Origin: Aquimarina sp. ERC-38
GTDB taxonomy: Bacteria; Bacteroidota; Bacteroidia; Flavobacteriales; Flavobacteriaceae
Direction of reading: 5' to 3'
Assembly (NCBI RefSeq): GCF_026222555.1
Contig: NZ_CP098511.1
Coordinates: 725,501-789,500, forward strand
Length of the DNA stretch: 64,000 nucleotides
Part shown: one piece after another, positions 15,227-24,945 of the stretch
Layout: each line of letters begins with the position of its first letter
Position numbering within the stretch: position 1 is the first letter of the stretch
Program-made: the position numbers and the translations under genes
Notes under the pieces: model-generated
The model's input: the letters and a program-made list of their open reading frames with translations, nothing else
Told to the model about the DNA's origin: nothing
Databases searched by the model: none

Positions 15227-17503
15227 ATGACTTATTATAAATTACTTTTTTTAATTTTCTTCTCTTTCCTAACCGGTTTTTCGCAGAAATCACAGCAGGC
15301 AATCTTAATAGAACAAAGGGTTGACTCTTTACTATCTCAAATGACCGTATCCGAAAAAGTAGGGCAACTCGTTTTATATAGTGGAAGTTGGGATGTAACC
15401 GGTCCTCCGTCTGATTTGGGGAATCAGAAAAAACTGGATAACATAAAAAAAGGAAAAGTTGGGGCAATGCTCAATGTTACTTCTGTAGCCGGAGCTAAAA
15501 AATTACAAAAAGCGGTCTTAGACCATTCGCGATTAAAAATTCCATTATTGTTTGGGTATGATTTGATCCATGGATTTAAAACTATTTTTCCGATACCTTT
15601 AGCGGAAACTGCCAGTTGGGACCTGGAAGCTATTCAAAATTCAGCTGGGATTACTGCCAGAGAAGCTACGGCTTCCGGGATTAACTGGGCGTTTGGACCT
15701 ATGGTTGATATCTCAAGAGACGCCCGGTGGGGACGGGTTATGGAAGGAGCGGGCGAAGACCCCTTTTTAGGTTCAAAGGTTGCCGTTGCCCGGGTTCAGG
15801 GTTTTCAAGGTAAGGATTTATCTGATCCTCATACGCTGGCTGCCTGTGTCAAACATTTTGCCGCTTATGGTTTTGCAGAGGCCGGACGTGACTACAATAC
15901 GGTAAGTATCGGAGCGTACGAACTTTTTAACACGGTACTCCCCCCTTTTAAAGCTGCGGTTGACGCTGGTGTTGCTTCGGTGATGAGCGCATTTAATGAA
16001 CTGGACGGTATTCCTACTTCGGCTCATAAAGAATTACTTACGGGCATCCTTAAGGAAAAATGGAACTGGGATGGGTTTATTGTTTCGGACTGGGGTTCTA
16101 TTGTAGAATTAATTTTACATGGCTACGCCAAAGATCAAAAAGAAGCTGCCTATCGGGCTATAAATGCAGGGAACGATATGGACATGGAAGGTCGGGTCTA
16201 TGAAAAACATCTGGAAACTTTGATTACTGAAAATAAAGTAGCTATCCAACTTCTGGACGATGCTGTCAAACGAATTCTTCGGGTTAAATTTAAGTTAGGG
16301 TTATTTGATGACCCCTATCGCTATCTAAACGAAAAACGCGAACAATCGGAGATTTACACCCAAGAAAACCTGGAAGCAGCTGAAGATATGGCGTTAAAAT
16401 CCATAGTCTTACTTCAGAATAAAAACAATATCTTACCTATTTCCAAAAAAGTCACATCTATTGCAGTGATCGGACCATTAGCTGCTGATAAAGACACCCC
16501 TTTAGGCAATTGGCGTGGCAAAGCCGAAAAAGAATCCGCCATTTCTTTACTGGAAGGAATCCAGGAAATACTCCCCAAATCAACTAAGATCAGCTATGCA
16601 AAAGGGGTTCATCTGGGTCTGGGGGAAAGGAGTTTTACAAACGAACTGACTCTTAACCGAACGGATGATAACGGAATAGAAGAGGCAGTTGCTCTTGCTA
16701 AAAATGCTGAGATAGTAGTTTTGGTTATTGGTGAAGAAGCTTTTCAATCCGGAGAAGGACGTAGCCAGGTTAGTATTGAACTGACCAATCCCCAGAAAAA
16801 ACTATTTGAAGCTGTACAAAAGGTAAATAAAAACCTGGTTGTGGTACTTATGAACGGGCGACCTTTAGCAATTCCCGACGTAGCAGAAAAAGCTCCTGCT
16901 ATTCTAGAAGCCTGGCATTTGGGTTCCAGGTCCGGAAATGCGATTGCCCGTATACTTTTTGGAGCGTATAACCCTTCCGGAAAACTTCCGGTATCTTTTC
17001 CACGTCATATAGGACAAGTTCCTTTATATTACAATACAAAATCAACCGGTCGACCTGCAAATGCCCAGGGTATGGTTTTTTGGTCTCATTATACCGATGA
17101 AAGAAATGCTCCCCTATTTCCCTTTGGTCATGGTTTATGTTATACGAGTTTTACATATTCAAATTTTAAGATAAGTAAAGAAACTTTTTCTAAAAAAGAA
17201 AAAATTACGGCAAGCGTTAAGCTTACCAATACGGGCAAAGTAGCCGGAAAAGAAGTAGTACAATTATATATCCAGGACTTATTTGGTAGTTTAACCCGAC
17301 CAATTAAGGAATTGAAAGGCTTCGAACTTGTTACTTTAAATCCCGGTGAAAGTAAAATCGTGTCTTTTATTATTGACGAAAAACTACTCCAATTTTATAC
17401 CGCAAATAAAAAATGGGAAGCTGAACCCGGGGATTTTAAAGTGTATATTGGTGGAAGTTCCTATACGGACTTAGTTCAAAAGTTTAGGTTAACCGATTTG
17501 TAA
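15227..17503 (+). CDS. bglX: Exported GH3 beta-glucosidase (BglX type)
   Basis: 758 residues. A signal peptide (YYKLLFLIFFSFLTGFSQ) targets it to the periplasm. It has a GH3 N-terminal barrel (KVGQLVLYSG, FGYDLIHGFKTIFPIPLAE, GPMVDISRDARWGRVMEGAGEDP), the catalytic nucleophile in GFIVSDWGS (Asp288), a GH3 C-terminal alpha/beta sandwich (SIAVIGPLAAD, GEEAFQSGEGRS), and a fibronectin-III-like end (VKLTNTGKVAGKEVVQLYI). This is the usual BglX layout and length; such enzymes cut terminal glucose from beta-glucans and oligosaccharides. It is followed 30 bp later by a second GH3 gene, so the pair is probably co-expressed. Confidence 0.93.
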   Translation: MTYYKLLFLIFFSFLTGFSQKSQQAILIEQRVDSLLSQMTVSEKVGQLVLYSGSWDVTGPPSDLGNQKKLDNIKKGKVGAMLNVTSVAGAKKLQKAVLDHSRLKIPLLFGYDLIHGFKTIFPIPLAETASWDLEAIQNSAGITAREATASGINWAFGPMVDISRDARWGRVMEGAGEDPFLGSKVAVARVQGFQGKDLSDPHTLAACVKHFAAYGFAEAGRDYNTVSIGAYELFNTVLPPFKAAVDAGVASVMSAFNELDGIPTSAHKELLTGILKEKWNWDGFIVSDWGSIVELILHGYAKDQKEAAYRAINAGNDMDMEGRVYEKHLETLITENKVAIQLLDDAVKRILRVKFKLGLFDDPYRYLNEKREQSEIYTQENLEAAEDMALKSIVLLQNKNNILPISKKVTSIAVIGPLAADKDTPLGNWRGKAEKESAISLLEGIQEILPKSTKISYAKGVHLGLGERSFTNELTLNRTDDNGIEEAVALAKNAEIVVLVIGEEAFQSGEGRSQVSIELTNPQKKLFEAVQKVNKNLVVVLMNGRPLAIPDVAEKAPAILEAWHLGSRSGNAIARILFGAYNPSGKLPVSFPRHIGQVPLYYNTKSTGRPANAQGMVFWSHYTDERNAPLFPFGHGLCYTSFTYSNFKISKETFSKKEKITASVKLTNTGKVAGKEVVQLYIQDLFGSLTRPIKELKGFELVTLNPGESKIVSFIIDEKLLQFYTANKKWEAEPGDFKVYIGGSSYTDLVQKFRLTDL

Positions 17504-17533
17504 TTATTTTCAAATTTTATTTTTTACTCCTGT

Positions 17534-19708
17534 ATGGATACTGCCATTGACCAAAAAGTTGAAGATTTATTATCAAAAATGTCCCTGGAAGAAAAAGTAG
17601 GTCAGATGACTCAAATTGCCTTAGATGTCGTGACCAAGGGAGAAGATCAATACAGTTCTTCGCAACCTTATGAATTGGATATAAAGTTGGTAAAAGAAGC
17701 TATTCATACGTATAAAGTTGGTTCCATCTTCAATACTCCAACTGCACCATTATCCAGGGAAGAATGGTATAAGCTTATTAAAACGCTTCAGGACGAAGCA
17801 GCTAAAACCCCACTTCAAATCCCTATTATCTACGGTATTGATGCCATACACGGGGTTAATTATACGACTGGGGGCACTTTATTTCCGCAACAACTAGGAT
17901 TAGCCGCTACTTTTAATACTAAACTGGTAGAAGAACTGGCTTCTATCGCAGCCTACGAAACCAGGGCTTCTTCTATTCCCTGGAACTTTTCTCCGGTATT
18001 GGACCTGGGTAAAAATTCTTTATGGCCCCGATTATGGGAAACCTTTGGAGAAGATGCCTATTTAAGTACTTCTTTAGGAGAAGCTATGATCAAAGGATAT
18101 CAGGGAACATCCGGCGATCCTGAAAAAGTGATGAGTTGTATGAAGCATTATATAGGATACGGCTCTCCGCTTTCTGGTAAAGACCGTACTCCCGCCTGGA
18201 TACCGGAACGGGAACTACGGCAATATTTTTTACCTGTTTTTAAAAAAGCCATAGATGCCGGATCAGCAACTTTAATGATCAGTTCAGGGGAAATCAATGG
18301 TACCCCGGTGCATTGTAGTAAGTTTTTATTAACCGAGGTACTTCGGGAAGAATTGGGTTTTGAAGGTATTGCGGTTACGGATTGGGCAGATATCAACTAC
18401 CTGCATACGAGGCATAAAGTAGCACCTACGATTAAAGATGCCGTAAGAATGGCCATTAATGCCGGGGTAGATATGAGCATGGTACCACATGACTTCGATT
18501 TTATAAAACACTTACTGGAACTGGTTAATGAAGGATTAGTTAGTCAAGAAAGAGTAGATAGTGCCGTAAGAAGGATTTTAAAGGTAAAACTACAACTCAA
18601 TTTATTTCAAAAACCCGTTACTCATCCCGATACATATCCGAAGTTTGGATGTGAAGCATTTAAAATGTTAAGCCAGGAAGCTGCGGAAGAATCCATTACT
18701 TTATTAAAAAATAAAGAAAACCTGCTACCCTTATCCGAAGATTGCAAGGTATTAATTACCGGACCCTCTGCTAACTCCATGCGACCGCTTAACGGAGGCT
18801 GGTCTTATAGTTGGCAGGGTGATGAAGTGGATACGTATACCAAAGATAAAAATACCGTTGCTGATGCTTTTGCAACTAAAAAAAATGTGGTTTTTAAAGA
18901 AAGCCTGACTTTTGAAAATACAGCAGACTTTAAAACTATAGAAAAAGAAGTGGAAGCCAGTGATGTAGTACTACTTTGCCTGGGTGAAAACTCCTATACC
19001 GAAACCCCGGGCAATACACATTCCCTAATAATACCGGATGACCAGGTTGCTTTAATTGAACAAATAGCAACAAAAGGAAAGAAAATCATTCTGGTATTAT
19101 TTGAAGGACGTCCGCTTATCTTTAGCAAAATTGAACCCCTGGTGGATGCGGTTTTTATGGCATATTTACCTGGAAATTACGGAGCCGATGCCCTGTTAAA
19201 CCTGGTATACGGCAATAAAGTCCCCAGTGGTCGCTTACCTATTAATTACCCGAAACATCCGCATTCCCTGGTCAATTATAACCATAAGCATAGCGAAAAC
19301 ATTCATGTTCCAATGTATTATACTTCGGATTATGATCAGCAATATGAATTTGGACACGGCTTGTCATATACCACTTTTACCTATTCGGATTTACAACTGA
19401 GCGCTTTAAAAATTACCGAAAATGAAGTATTGAACGTATCTGTTACCATCACAAATACTGGTTTATATACTGCTAAAGAATCCGTACTCTTATTTATAAG
19501 TGATTTATATGCCAGCATTACCCCGGAAGTAAAAGCATTAAAAGGTTTTAAAAAAATAGAACTGGCACCAAATACTTCCAAAAAAGTTACTTTTAACATT
19601 ACAAAAACTGAATTATCTTTTGTAAATGAAGCTTTACAAACCATCGTAGAACCTGGGGATTTCGAAGTACATATTGGTCCGCTTACCCAAAGGTTTGAAG
19701 TTATATAA
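17534..19708 (+). CDS. GH3 glycosidase without signal peptide
   Basis: 724 residues, starting at ATG 17534. The GH3 barrel is evident (EEKVGQMTQIALDV, YGIDAIHGVNY, NFSPVLDLGKNSLWPRLWET, FGEDAYL), with nucleophile Asp283 in IAVTDWADI and a C-terminal GH3 domain (VLITGPSANSMRPLNGGWSY) plus fibronectin-III-like tail. This branch resembles exo-beta-1,3/1,4-glucan hydrolases. No signal peptide is visible, so it should act in the cytoplasm on oligosaccharides imported after digestion by the exported partner. It is paralogous to, but clearly distinct from, its neighbour; exact substrate unknown. Confidence 0.9.
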   Translation: MDTAIDQKVEDLLSKMSLEEKVGQMTQIALDVVTKGEDQYSSSQPYELDIKLVKEAIHTYKVGSIFNTPTAPLSREEWYKLIKTLQDEAAKTPLQIPIIYGIDAIHGVNYTTGGTLFPQQLGLAATFNTKLVEELASIAAYETRASSIPWNFSPVLDLGKNSLWPRLWETFGEDAYLSTSLGEAMIKGYQGTSGDPEKVMSCMKHYIGYGSPLSGKDRTPAWIPERELRQYFLPVFKKAIDAGSATLMISSGEINGTPVHCSKFLLTEVLREELGFEGIAVTDWADINYLHTRHKVAPTIKDAVRMAINAGVDMSMVPHDFDFIKHLLELVNEGLVSQERVDSAVRRILKVKLQLNLFQKPVTHPDTYPKFGCEAFKMLSQEAAEESITLLKNKENLLPLSEDCKVLITGPSANSMRPLNGGWSYSWQGDEVDTYTKDKNTVADAFATKKNVVFKESLTFENTADFKTIEKEVEASDVVLLCLGENSYTETPGNTHSLIIPDDQVALIEQIATKGKKIILVLFEGRPLIFSKIEPLVDAVFMAYLPGNYGADALLNLVYGNKVPSGRLPINYPKHPHSLVNYNHKHSENIHVPMYYTSDYDQQYEFGHGLSYTTFTYSDLQLSALKITENEVLNVSVTITNTGLYTAKESVLLFISDLYASITPEVKALKGFKKIELAPNTSKKVTFNITKTELSFVNEALQTIVEPGDFEVHIGPLTQRFEVI

Positions 19709-19713
19709 ATAAA

Positions 19714-19980
19714 CTCTGGTACATTTAGGGGAAAAAGCGTCAATTGGAGTGTTTTTTCGTATTGAAATGAAGAAAAAATAGCCTGTCCTTGACTTGACCG
19801 AGGATATCGAGTCCTTCGGTTTAACTCAGGATTACATAGCTTTTTGGACTAAAACCCTTTTCATCTTGAGCTTGGTCGAAAGACTCGATAGTTCTGCTGA
19901 ACTAGTTGAAGCACACTTCTTTCTTTGGTCGAAGTACTTAAACTGACGGATTTTACAATAATTAATGTTTATATGCAGTA
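19714..19980 (-). repeat. MITE-like element, family 1, copy A
   Basis: About 265 bp. The reverse complement aligns along its length with 58380-58623 and, with an internal gap, with 25139-25316. Shared words include GACGCTTTTT, GAAGAAAAAATAGCCTGTCC, TCAAGTCAAGGACAGG and TTTCGACCA. Its left edge begins CTCTGGTACATTTA. Confidence 0.75.
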
Positions 19981-20068
19981 TTGGTATAAATAATTCTCAA
20001 ATACCTGGTTTAAACCAAAGATTAAAAGGATTTAACTCATCTACGATTTTCAATACTATAATAAGTCC

Positions 20069-20105
20069 TAATTCCTGATTCTAGAAGCGATAGCAGTCCT
20101 AAATC
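20069..20105 (-). repeat. REP-like repeat, partial copy
   Basis: The reverse complement contains the core GCTATCGCTTCTAGAATCA, shared with copies at 47229, 57026, 58661, 61193 and 62001. Only about 37 bases match here. Confidence 0.55.
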
Positions 20106-20143
20106 TTTAACAAAAACTAATTATTTAAAACCCCAGAAAGTAA

Positions 20144-20202
20144 AATAATACCAATTAAAACTAAGACGGAAACTATCTTTTACCATTTTAATTGGTATTA
20201 TT
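20144..20202. repeat. Perfect 17-bp inverted repeat between convergent operons
   Basis: AATAATACCAATTAAAA (20144-20160) and its exact reverse complement (20186-20202) with a 25-base loop. It lies in the gap between the GH3 stop and the molybdenum hydroxylase stop. It could end transcription from either side, although it lacks a GC-rich stem. Confidence 0.6.
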
Positions 20203-20217
20203 TACGAAATCTATTTT

Positions 20218-22515
20218 TTAATAGGCAACAGTTTCAGCTACTTCTTTATCATTGATTAAACTTGGAATTTCAGTTACGGATTCTGTAATCAAATCATCAA
20301 AGTGAATGGGAAATTTATTGATGCGTTTTCCGGTAGCATGATAAATCGCATTTGCTATAGCCGGTGACATTGAAGCTAATCCGATTTCTCCAACCCCTTT
20401 ACTTCCTAACTCATTAATAATATCATCATGTTCTTCTACAAAAATTACATCCATTTCATGTATATCCGCATGTACCGGAATATGATATTCTCCTAGGTTA
20501 GTATTAATAAACTTACCAATATTACTGTCCAGCATGGTTTCTTCTTGCAAAGCTTTACTAATTCCCCAGGTCATTCCCCCTAATATTTGACTTCGGGCGG
20601 TTTTAGGATTAATAATCCTTCCTGCGGCTACCGCAGTTACGGCACGGGTCACATTAATTACCCCCAACTGTTCGTCTACTTCAACTTCTACAAAAGCAGC
20701 ACTATGAGCAGCACGGGTATATTGTTTTAATTTAAAGGCATTTGGGATGTTACTTTTACTGGCTTTGACCGCTTTTCCTTTATTAGCTGCTATAATTTCG
20801 GTAAAGCTAATGGTATGTTCAGGTGTATTTTTACTGTATAAACTTCCATCTTCAAAAACAATATCCCGATAACGGATTCCCAAGAACGGAGATTGATAAA
20901 TAAGTTTTGCTTTTTTTAGTAATTTCTTTTTTAAAGATTCGCAAGCTGCTTTAATCGCTGATCCTACGACTCCGGTGGTATACGATCCACCCTGAATCGG
21001 AGAAATAGGCAAATCACTATCCCCGTACTTGAAGGTGACCTGATCCAGGTCTAAACCTAGCGTGTCTGCGGCAATTTGGCTAAAAATCGTATAAGAACCT
21101 TGTCCTACATCTGTCACCGCACATTCAATGGTAAGTTTGCCATCACTATTCATAATAGCCTTAGCTTTGGCCGGTAAAGCAATTACATCCCAAATTCCGG
21201 AACTCATTCCCTGCCCTACCAGTCGGTTGCCTCGTTTCATACTACGAACTTCAGGATTACGTTGATTCCACCCGAATTTTTCGGCTCCCTGGCGATAACA
21301 CTCTTTCAATTCTTTACTGGAAAATGGTTTATCTGCACTCGCATCCCGTTCGGCATAATTAATTAACCGAAATTCTAACGGATCTATATTATTTTGATAA
21401 GAAAGTATGTCCATTGTAGCTTCTACTGCGTGTAACCCGGTACTTCCGCCCGGTGCTCGCATATCTAAAGGAGAATATACATCTAAAGGAACTAATTTAT
21501 ACTCTAACAAAGAATTCTGGGCTGGGTATAACATATGTCCCCAGTTAACAACTACCTCGGTATAATCTTCAAACCTGGAAGTTTCTGCAACAGCTTTATG
21601 ACGTAAGGCGGTGAGTTTACCCGTAGCATCCGTACCAAATTGTGTGGATTGAAAGGTTTGCGGACGGTGACCAAAGGTAAACATCTGTTTACGATCCATC
21701 GTCACCCGAACATTCTGCTTAAGTTCTAGCGACGCCATCACACATAAAAACAGTTGGTATTGCGGTCGTAATCCCGATCCGAACCCTCCTCCTACAAAAG
21801 GAGAAACCACCCTAACATCGCTAAATTTCAACCCGAAAATATTTGAAATGTATAATTGGCAATTGCTCGTCCCCTGGGTTTTGTCATACACTGTTAACTT
21901 ACCATCTTCATAGATAACCGTAGAAGCAAATAATTCTAGCGGATTATGATGTTCTGCCCCATGATAAAAATTTTCAGATGCCTGATGTTCTGCATTTCGA
22001 TACGCTTCAAAGAAATCCCCTTTGGGAGAAGGTGGTAAAGGTTTTAAAATATGAGCAATACCTACCTGAGGGTCCTTGGTTTGATGCAGGTTATTCTTTA
22101 GATCCGTATCAAAAGTTTCTTCTTCATAATGGATGTCCAATAAAGAAGCAGCATACCTTGCCTTTTCAAAGGTATTTGCAACGACTAATGCAACCGGTTG
22201 CCCGTTACATTTAATTTCATTGTCATACAAAGGCTTAAAGGGCGAACCCGGAGGAGCATCCATATCTGCATATAGCATGTCAAACCAGGGTAGTTTAGGT
22301 CGGTTAAAGGGGGTAAATATTTCAATAACCCCATCAATTGCCCTGGATGCATCTTCAATAATTTCCGTAATCTTACCTTTAGTGACGGTACTATTTACAA
22401 TATAACCGTACACCAGGTCTTTATGATTATATTCTCCGGCGTATTTAGCCTGTCCGGTTACTTTTAAATGGCCTTCCAGCCGACCTACCGGCGTTCCAAT
22501 ACTTTTCTTTTTCAT
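20218..22515 (-). CDS. Molybdopterin-binding subunit of xanthine dehydrogenase/aldehyde oxidoreductase family
   Basis: 765 residues. It opens IGTPVGRLEGHLKVTGQAKYA, the typical start of these subunits. It contains the cofactor-binding glycine patches (VGGGFGSGLRPQYQ, RAPGGSTGLHAVE, DVGQGSYTIFSQIAAD, GGSYTTGVVGSA) and the catalytic-glutamate motif GSKGVGEIGLASMSP. Hydroxylation of an aldehyde or N-heterocycle at the Mo centre is expected; the family sequence most resembles PaoC/YagR-like aldehyde oxidoreductases. It is the last gene of a three-gene operon (2Fe-2S, FAD, Mo subunits), 10 bp after the FAD subunit. No export signal, so the complex is probably cytoplasmic. Confidence 0.92.
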   Translation of the reverse strand: MKKKSIGTPVGRLEGHLKVTGQAKYAGEYNHKDLVYGYIVNSTVTKGKITEIIEDASRAIDGVIEIFTPFNRPKLPWFDMLYADMDAPPGSPFKPLYDNEIKCNGQPVALVVANTFEKARYAASLLDIHYEEETFDTDLKNNLHQTKDPQVGIAHILKPLPPSPKGDFFEAYRNAEHQASENFYHGAEHHNPLELFASTVIYEDGKLTVYDKTQGTSNCQLYISNIFGLKFSDVRVVSPFVGGGFGSGLRPQYQLFLCVMASLELKQNVRVTMDRKQMFTFGHRPQTFQSTQFGTDATGKLTALRHKAVAETSRFEDYTEVVVNWGHMLYPAQNSLLEYKLVPLDVYSPLDMRAPGGSTGLHAVEATMDILSYQNNIDPLEFRLINYAERDASADKPFSSKELKECYRQGAEKFGWNQRNPEVRSMKRGNRLVGQGMSSGIWDVIALPAKAKAIMNSDGKLTIECAVTDVGQGSYTIFSQIAADTLGLDLDQVTFKYGDSDLPISPIQGGSYTTGVVGSAIKAACESLKKKLLKKAKLIYQSPFLGIRYRDIVFEDGSLYSKNTPEHTISFTEIIAANKGKAVKASKSNIPNAFKLKQYTRAAHSAAFVEVEVDEQLGVINVTRAVTAVAAGRIINPKTARSQILGGMTWGISKALQEETMLDSNIGKFINTNLGEYHIPVHADIHEMDVIFVEEHDDIINELGSKGVGEIGLASMSPAIANAIYHATGKRINKFPIHFDDLITESVTEIPSLINDKEVAETVAY

Positions 22516-22525
22516 AGTTGAAATT

Positions 22526-23545
22526 TTATAGTGAAGGTTTAGCTCCGGGACGTTGTGTTGACGGATCTAAAGCCATGATGCAGTTACGTACTAACGCCCT
22601 TTTGGTGGCTTCAATTTTAAAAGAATTATGTTCAAAACCTACGGCTCCTTCCACCATCATTTCTGCGGCTTGTTTAAAATTTTCAGGAGTTGGGCTTTTT
22701 CCTTGTAAAAAGTTTTCTACTTCTTTATTACGCCAGGGGATATGGGCTACACCTCCCAAAGCTATTCTAATCTTTTCAATCTTACCAGCATTTAATTTCA
22801 TTCCGGTAGCTACACTTACTAATGCAAAAGCATAGGAGTTTCTATCCCGTAGTTTTAAATAAGAATAGTTATCCGCGTATCCTTCCGGCGGAAGTACAAT
22901 CGCTGTAATCAATTCATTTTTACCCAGGGTATTTTCAATATCAGGAGTATCGCCGGGAAGCGTATGAAAATCTTCAAAGGCAATAGTTCGATCGCCTTTA
23001 GGTCCGGTTACTTCTACTTTTGCTTCTAAAGCTGCCAGAGCCACACACATATCTGATGGGAAGGTAGCAATACAATGTTCGCTATGCCCCAGAATGGCAT
23101 GTAAGCGGTTCATCCCTTCTTTTGCCGGACATCCCGAACCCGGAACCCTTTTATTACAGGGAGACACTTTATCATAAAAATAATAGCAACGGGTACGTTG
23201 TAACAAATTCCCACCGTTAGTTGCACTATTTCTTATTTGTGCTGAAGCTCCGGCTAATATGGTGTTTGATAGTAACGGATATCGTTCTTTAATCAACGGG
23301 TGATGCGCCGTATCAGCATTAGAGACTAAAGCCCCCAGTCGAACTCCGTCTGCACCAAGATCTTCTATTGTTTTATAAACGTTAAAATCCGAGATATCAA
23401 CTAAGGCTTCCGGATGTTCGATATCGTATTTCCAAAGATCAATTAAATTAGTCCCTCCTGCCACATAAAAAGAATTATGTGCTTCTTCTTTTTTTGCTAC
23501 TGCTTCTTGTGCAGTAGTTGTTTTTACATAGTCAAAATTATTCAT
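22526..23545 (-). CDS. FAD-binding subunit of molybdenum hydroxylase, with extra FeS loop
   Basis: 339 residues. The FAD-binding motif FYVAGGTNLIDLWK and the ASAQIRNSATNGGNL segment identify the CO-dehydrogenase flavoprotein family. A cysteine-rich insertion (RTRCYYFYDKVSPCNKRVPG, then GCPAKEGMNR and HCIA) matches the loop that binds a [4Fe-4S] cluster in PaoB and in 4-hydroxybenzoyl-CoA reductase. Electrons would pass from Mo through 2Fe-2S clusters to FAD. Its ATG overlaps the stop of the upstream 2Fe-2S gene by four bases (ATGA), implying coupled translation. Confidence 0.92.
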   Translation of the reverse strand: MNNFDYVKTTTAQEAVAKKEEAHNSFYVAGGTNLIDLWKYDIEHPEALVDISDFNVYKTIEDLGADGVRLGALVSNADTAHHPLIKERYPLLSNTILAGASAQIRNSATNGGNLLQRTRCYYFYDKVSPCNKRVPGSGCPAKEGMNRLHAILGHSEHCIATFPSDMCVALAALEAKVEVTGPKGDRTIAFEDFHTLPGDTPDIENTLGKNELITAIVLPPEGYADNYSYLKLRDRNSYAFALVSVATGMKLNAGKIEKIRIALGGVAHIPWRNKEVENFLQGKSPTPENFKQAAEMMVEGAVGFEHNSFKIEATKRALVRNCIMALDPSTQRPGAKPSL

Positions 23546-24027
23546 TCCTGTAGTTCCATTACGTTAGCAATTGCGTCTATAATATTAGGGTTGGCCCCAC
23601 AACGGCATAGGTTTCCACTCATAGAGTCTTTTAATTCTTCCATGGTCGTTACCTGATTTTCTTCTATCATCCCTATAGCACTACATATCTGCCCGGGTGT
23701 ACAATAGCCACATTGAAAAGCATCGTGTTCCAGAAAGGCTTTCTGTAAGGGATGCAACTCTTCTTCTTTAGCAATGCCCTCAATTGTAGTAATTTCGGAT
23801 TCGTTTTTCATGACTCCCAGCGACAGGCAACTCAATATTCTTTTACCGTCACAAATAACAGTACAAGCTCCGCATTGCCCATGGTCACAACCCTTTTTAG
23901 TCCCGGTTAAATTTAGATGATCTCGTAACGTGTCCAGGAGGCTTACCCAGGGTTGTATGTATACAACTTCCGATTTTCCATTTACGGTAAGTGCAACTTT
24001 TACATCCTTTTGATTTTCTGATTTCAT
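23542..24027 (-). CDS. 2Fe-2S subunit of molybdenum hydroxylase
   Basis: 161 residues with two [2Fe-2S] sites. The plant-type motif is CDHGQCGACTVICDGKRILSC and the second cluster is QCGYCTPGQI plus GNLCRCGANPNI. This is the standard small subunit of xanthine-dehydrogenase-family enzymes. Unlike E. coli PaoA there is no twin-arginine signal in front; the protein starts MKSENQKDVKVALTVNG, so the complex likely remains in the cytoplasm. It is the first gene of the operon; the 216 bases upstream show no clear promoter box. No maturation chaperone (XdhC-like) is visible nearby. Confidence 0.93.
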   Translation of the reverse strand: MKSENQKDVKVALTVNGKSEVVYIQPWVSLLDTLRDHLNLTGTKKGCDHGQCGACTVICDGKRILSCLSLGVMKNESEITTIEGIAKEEELHPLQKAFLEHDAFQCGYCTPGQICSAIGMIEENQVTTMEELKDSMSGNLCRCGANPNIIDAIANVMELQE

Positions 24028-24243
24028 GAAGTGGTATCTGTTTTATAAGTAGTTTTATATCGTGTTTACCAGTACTGTCCGGATTTCACAATAATTAACA
24101 ACTTTTCTATTAGCAACTATTTATAAGGGAAATTATAAGATTTTAAAGGTAGTTCCGGCGTTTATCAACCAAATTATTTGCTTTTTTAAATAACATACTA
24201 CATTCTATGGCTACAAAACATCAAGCAAATTTTCTATTTTAGG

Positions 24244-24945
24244 TTATTCCTGTAAATTACTATTAGAAACAGGTTCTAACATACTTTCAAAGTAAATATC
24301 ACTATTAAAGAATTGCCGGGTAATAGCATGCGCTTTTAAATTCTGATTGCTATCTTTAAGATGTCTTTGTAGGTATTTTTCCGTATCGCCTGCCAACCAT
24401 TCTGCGTAATTTTCTTTTTCTACCACTAATGGCATTTTTGCTGACATATTCTGAATATTTTCTACCAGCCCGGTTGAAGGAACGTTATAAATAGAAAAGG
24501 TAACAAAACCATCTTCTAATGTGGTACAGATTCCGGCCACACAAAAGGGTTTTTCATCTTCTTTATATACATAGTAGGGCTGTAATTCTCCATCTATATA
24601 TTTATGAATAAAAAATCCGGAAATAATAACCAGGCAAGGTTGGTCATTGTTTAATAAATCTGCTAACTTTTCTGATTCGGCACCTCTAGGTTTTACAAAA
24701 AGTGTGGAAAAAAACTTTTGAAAATCCTGCCAGTCCCCCTCAAAATCATCTGGTAATAAACCCCATATCCCTAAGGAAATATAATCCGTACTATTAGCTT
24801 TTATAATCGGTAGTAAATTTTCATTAGCTCCGTCTATAACTACTTCTTTAAAATACGTGTTGGGGAATTTAAAATTAAGGTTGAAGTGATCCTCAATTTC
24901 TGCTCTTTCCCTGGTATTGGACAGTTTTAAATGATAAGAAGCCAT
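24244..24945 (-). CDS. SRAP (YedK/HMCES)-family protein lacking the catalytic residues
   Basis: 233 residues, near the family's usual 220-240. The fold signature is recognisable: SLGIWGLLPDDF...W (58-72), CLVIISGFF (104-112), FSIYNVPSTGLVENIQ (150-165), KMPLVVEKENYAEWL. Active SRAP proteins begin MC and use Cys2, an Asn in the NARxE motif, a Glu in GFYEW and a His before RMP to crosslink abasic DNA. Here these are Ala2, about Lys85, Ile113 and Gln165. The protein may still bind DNA but should not form the thiazolidine adduct. Related Cys-less forms seem to exist in flavobacteria. It stands alone, transcribed from an AT-rich spacer. Confidence 0.8.
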   Translation of the reverse strand: MASYHLKLSNTRERAEIEDHFNLNFKFPNTYFKEVVIDGANENLLPIIKANSTDYISLGIWGLLPDDFEGDWQDFQKFFSTLFVKPRGAESEKLADLLNNDQPCLVIISGFFIHKYIDGELQPYYVYKEDEKPFCVAGICTTLEDGFVTFSIYNVPSTGLVENIQNMSAKMPLVVEKENYAEWLAGDTEKYLQRHLKDSNQNLKAHAITRQFFNSDIYFESMLEPVSNSNLQE

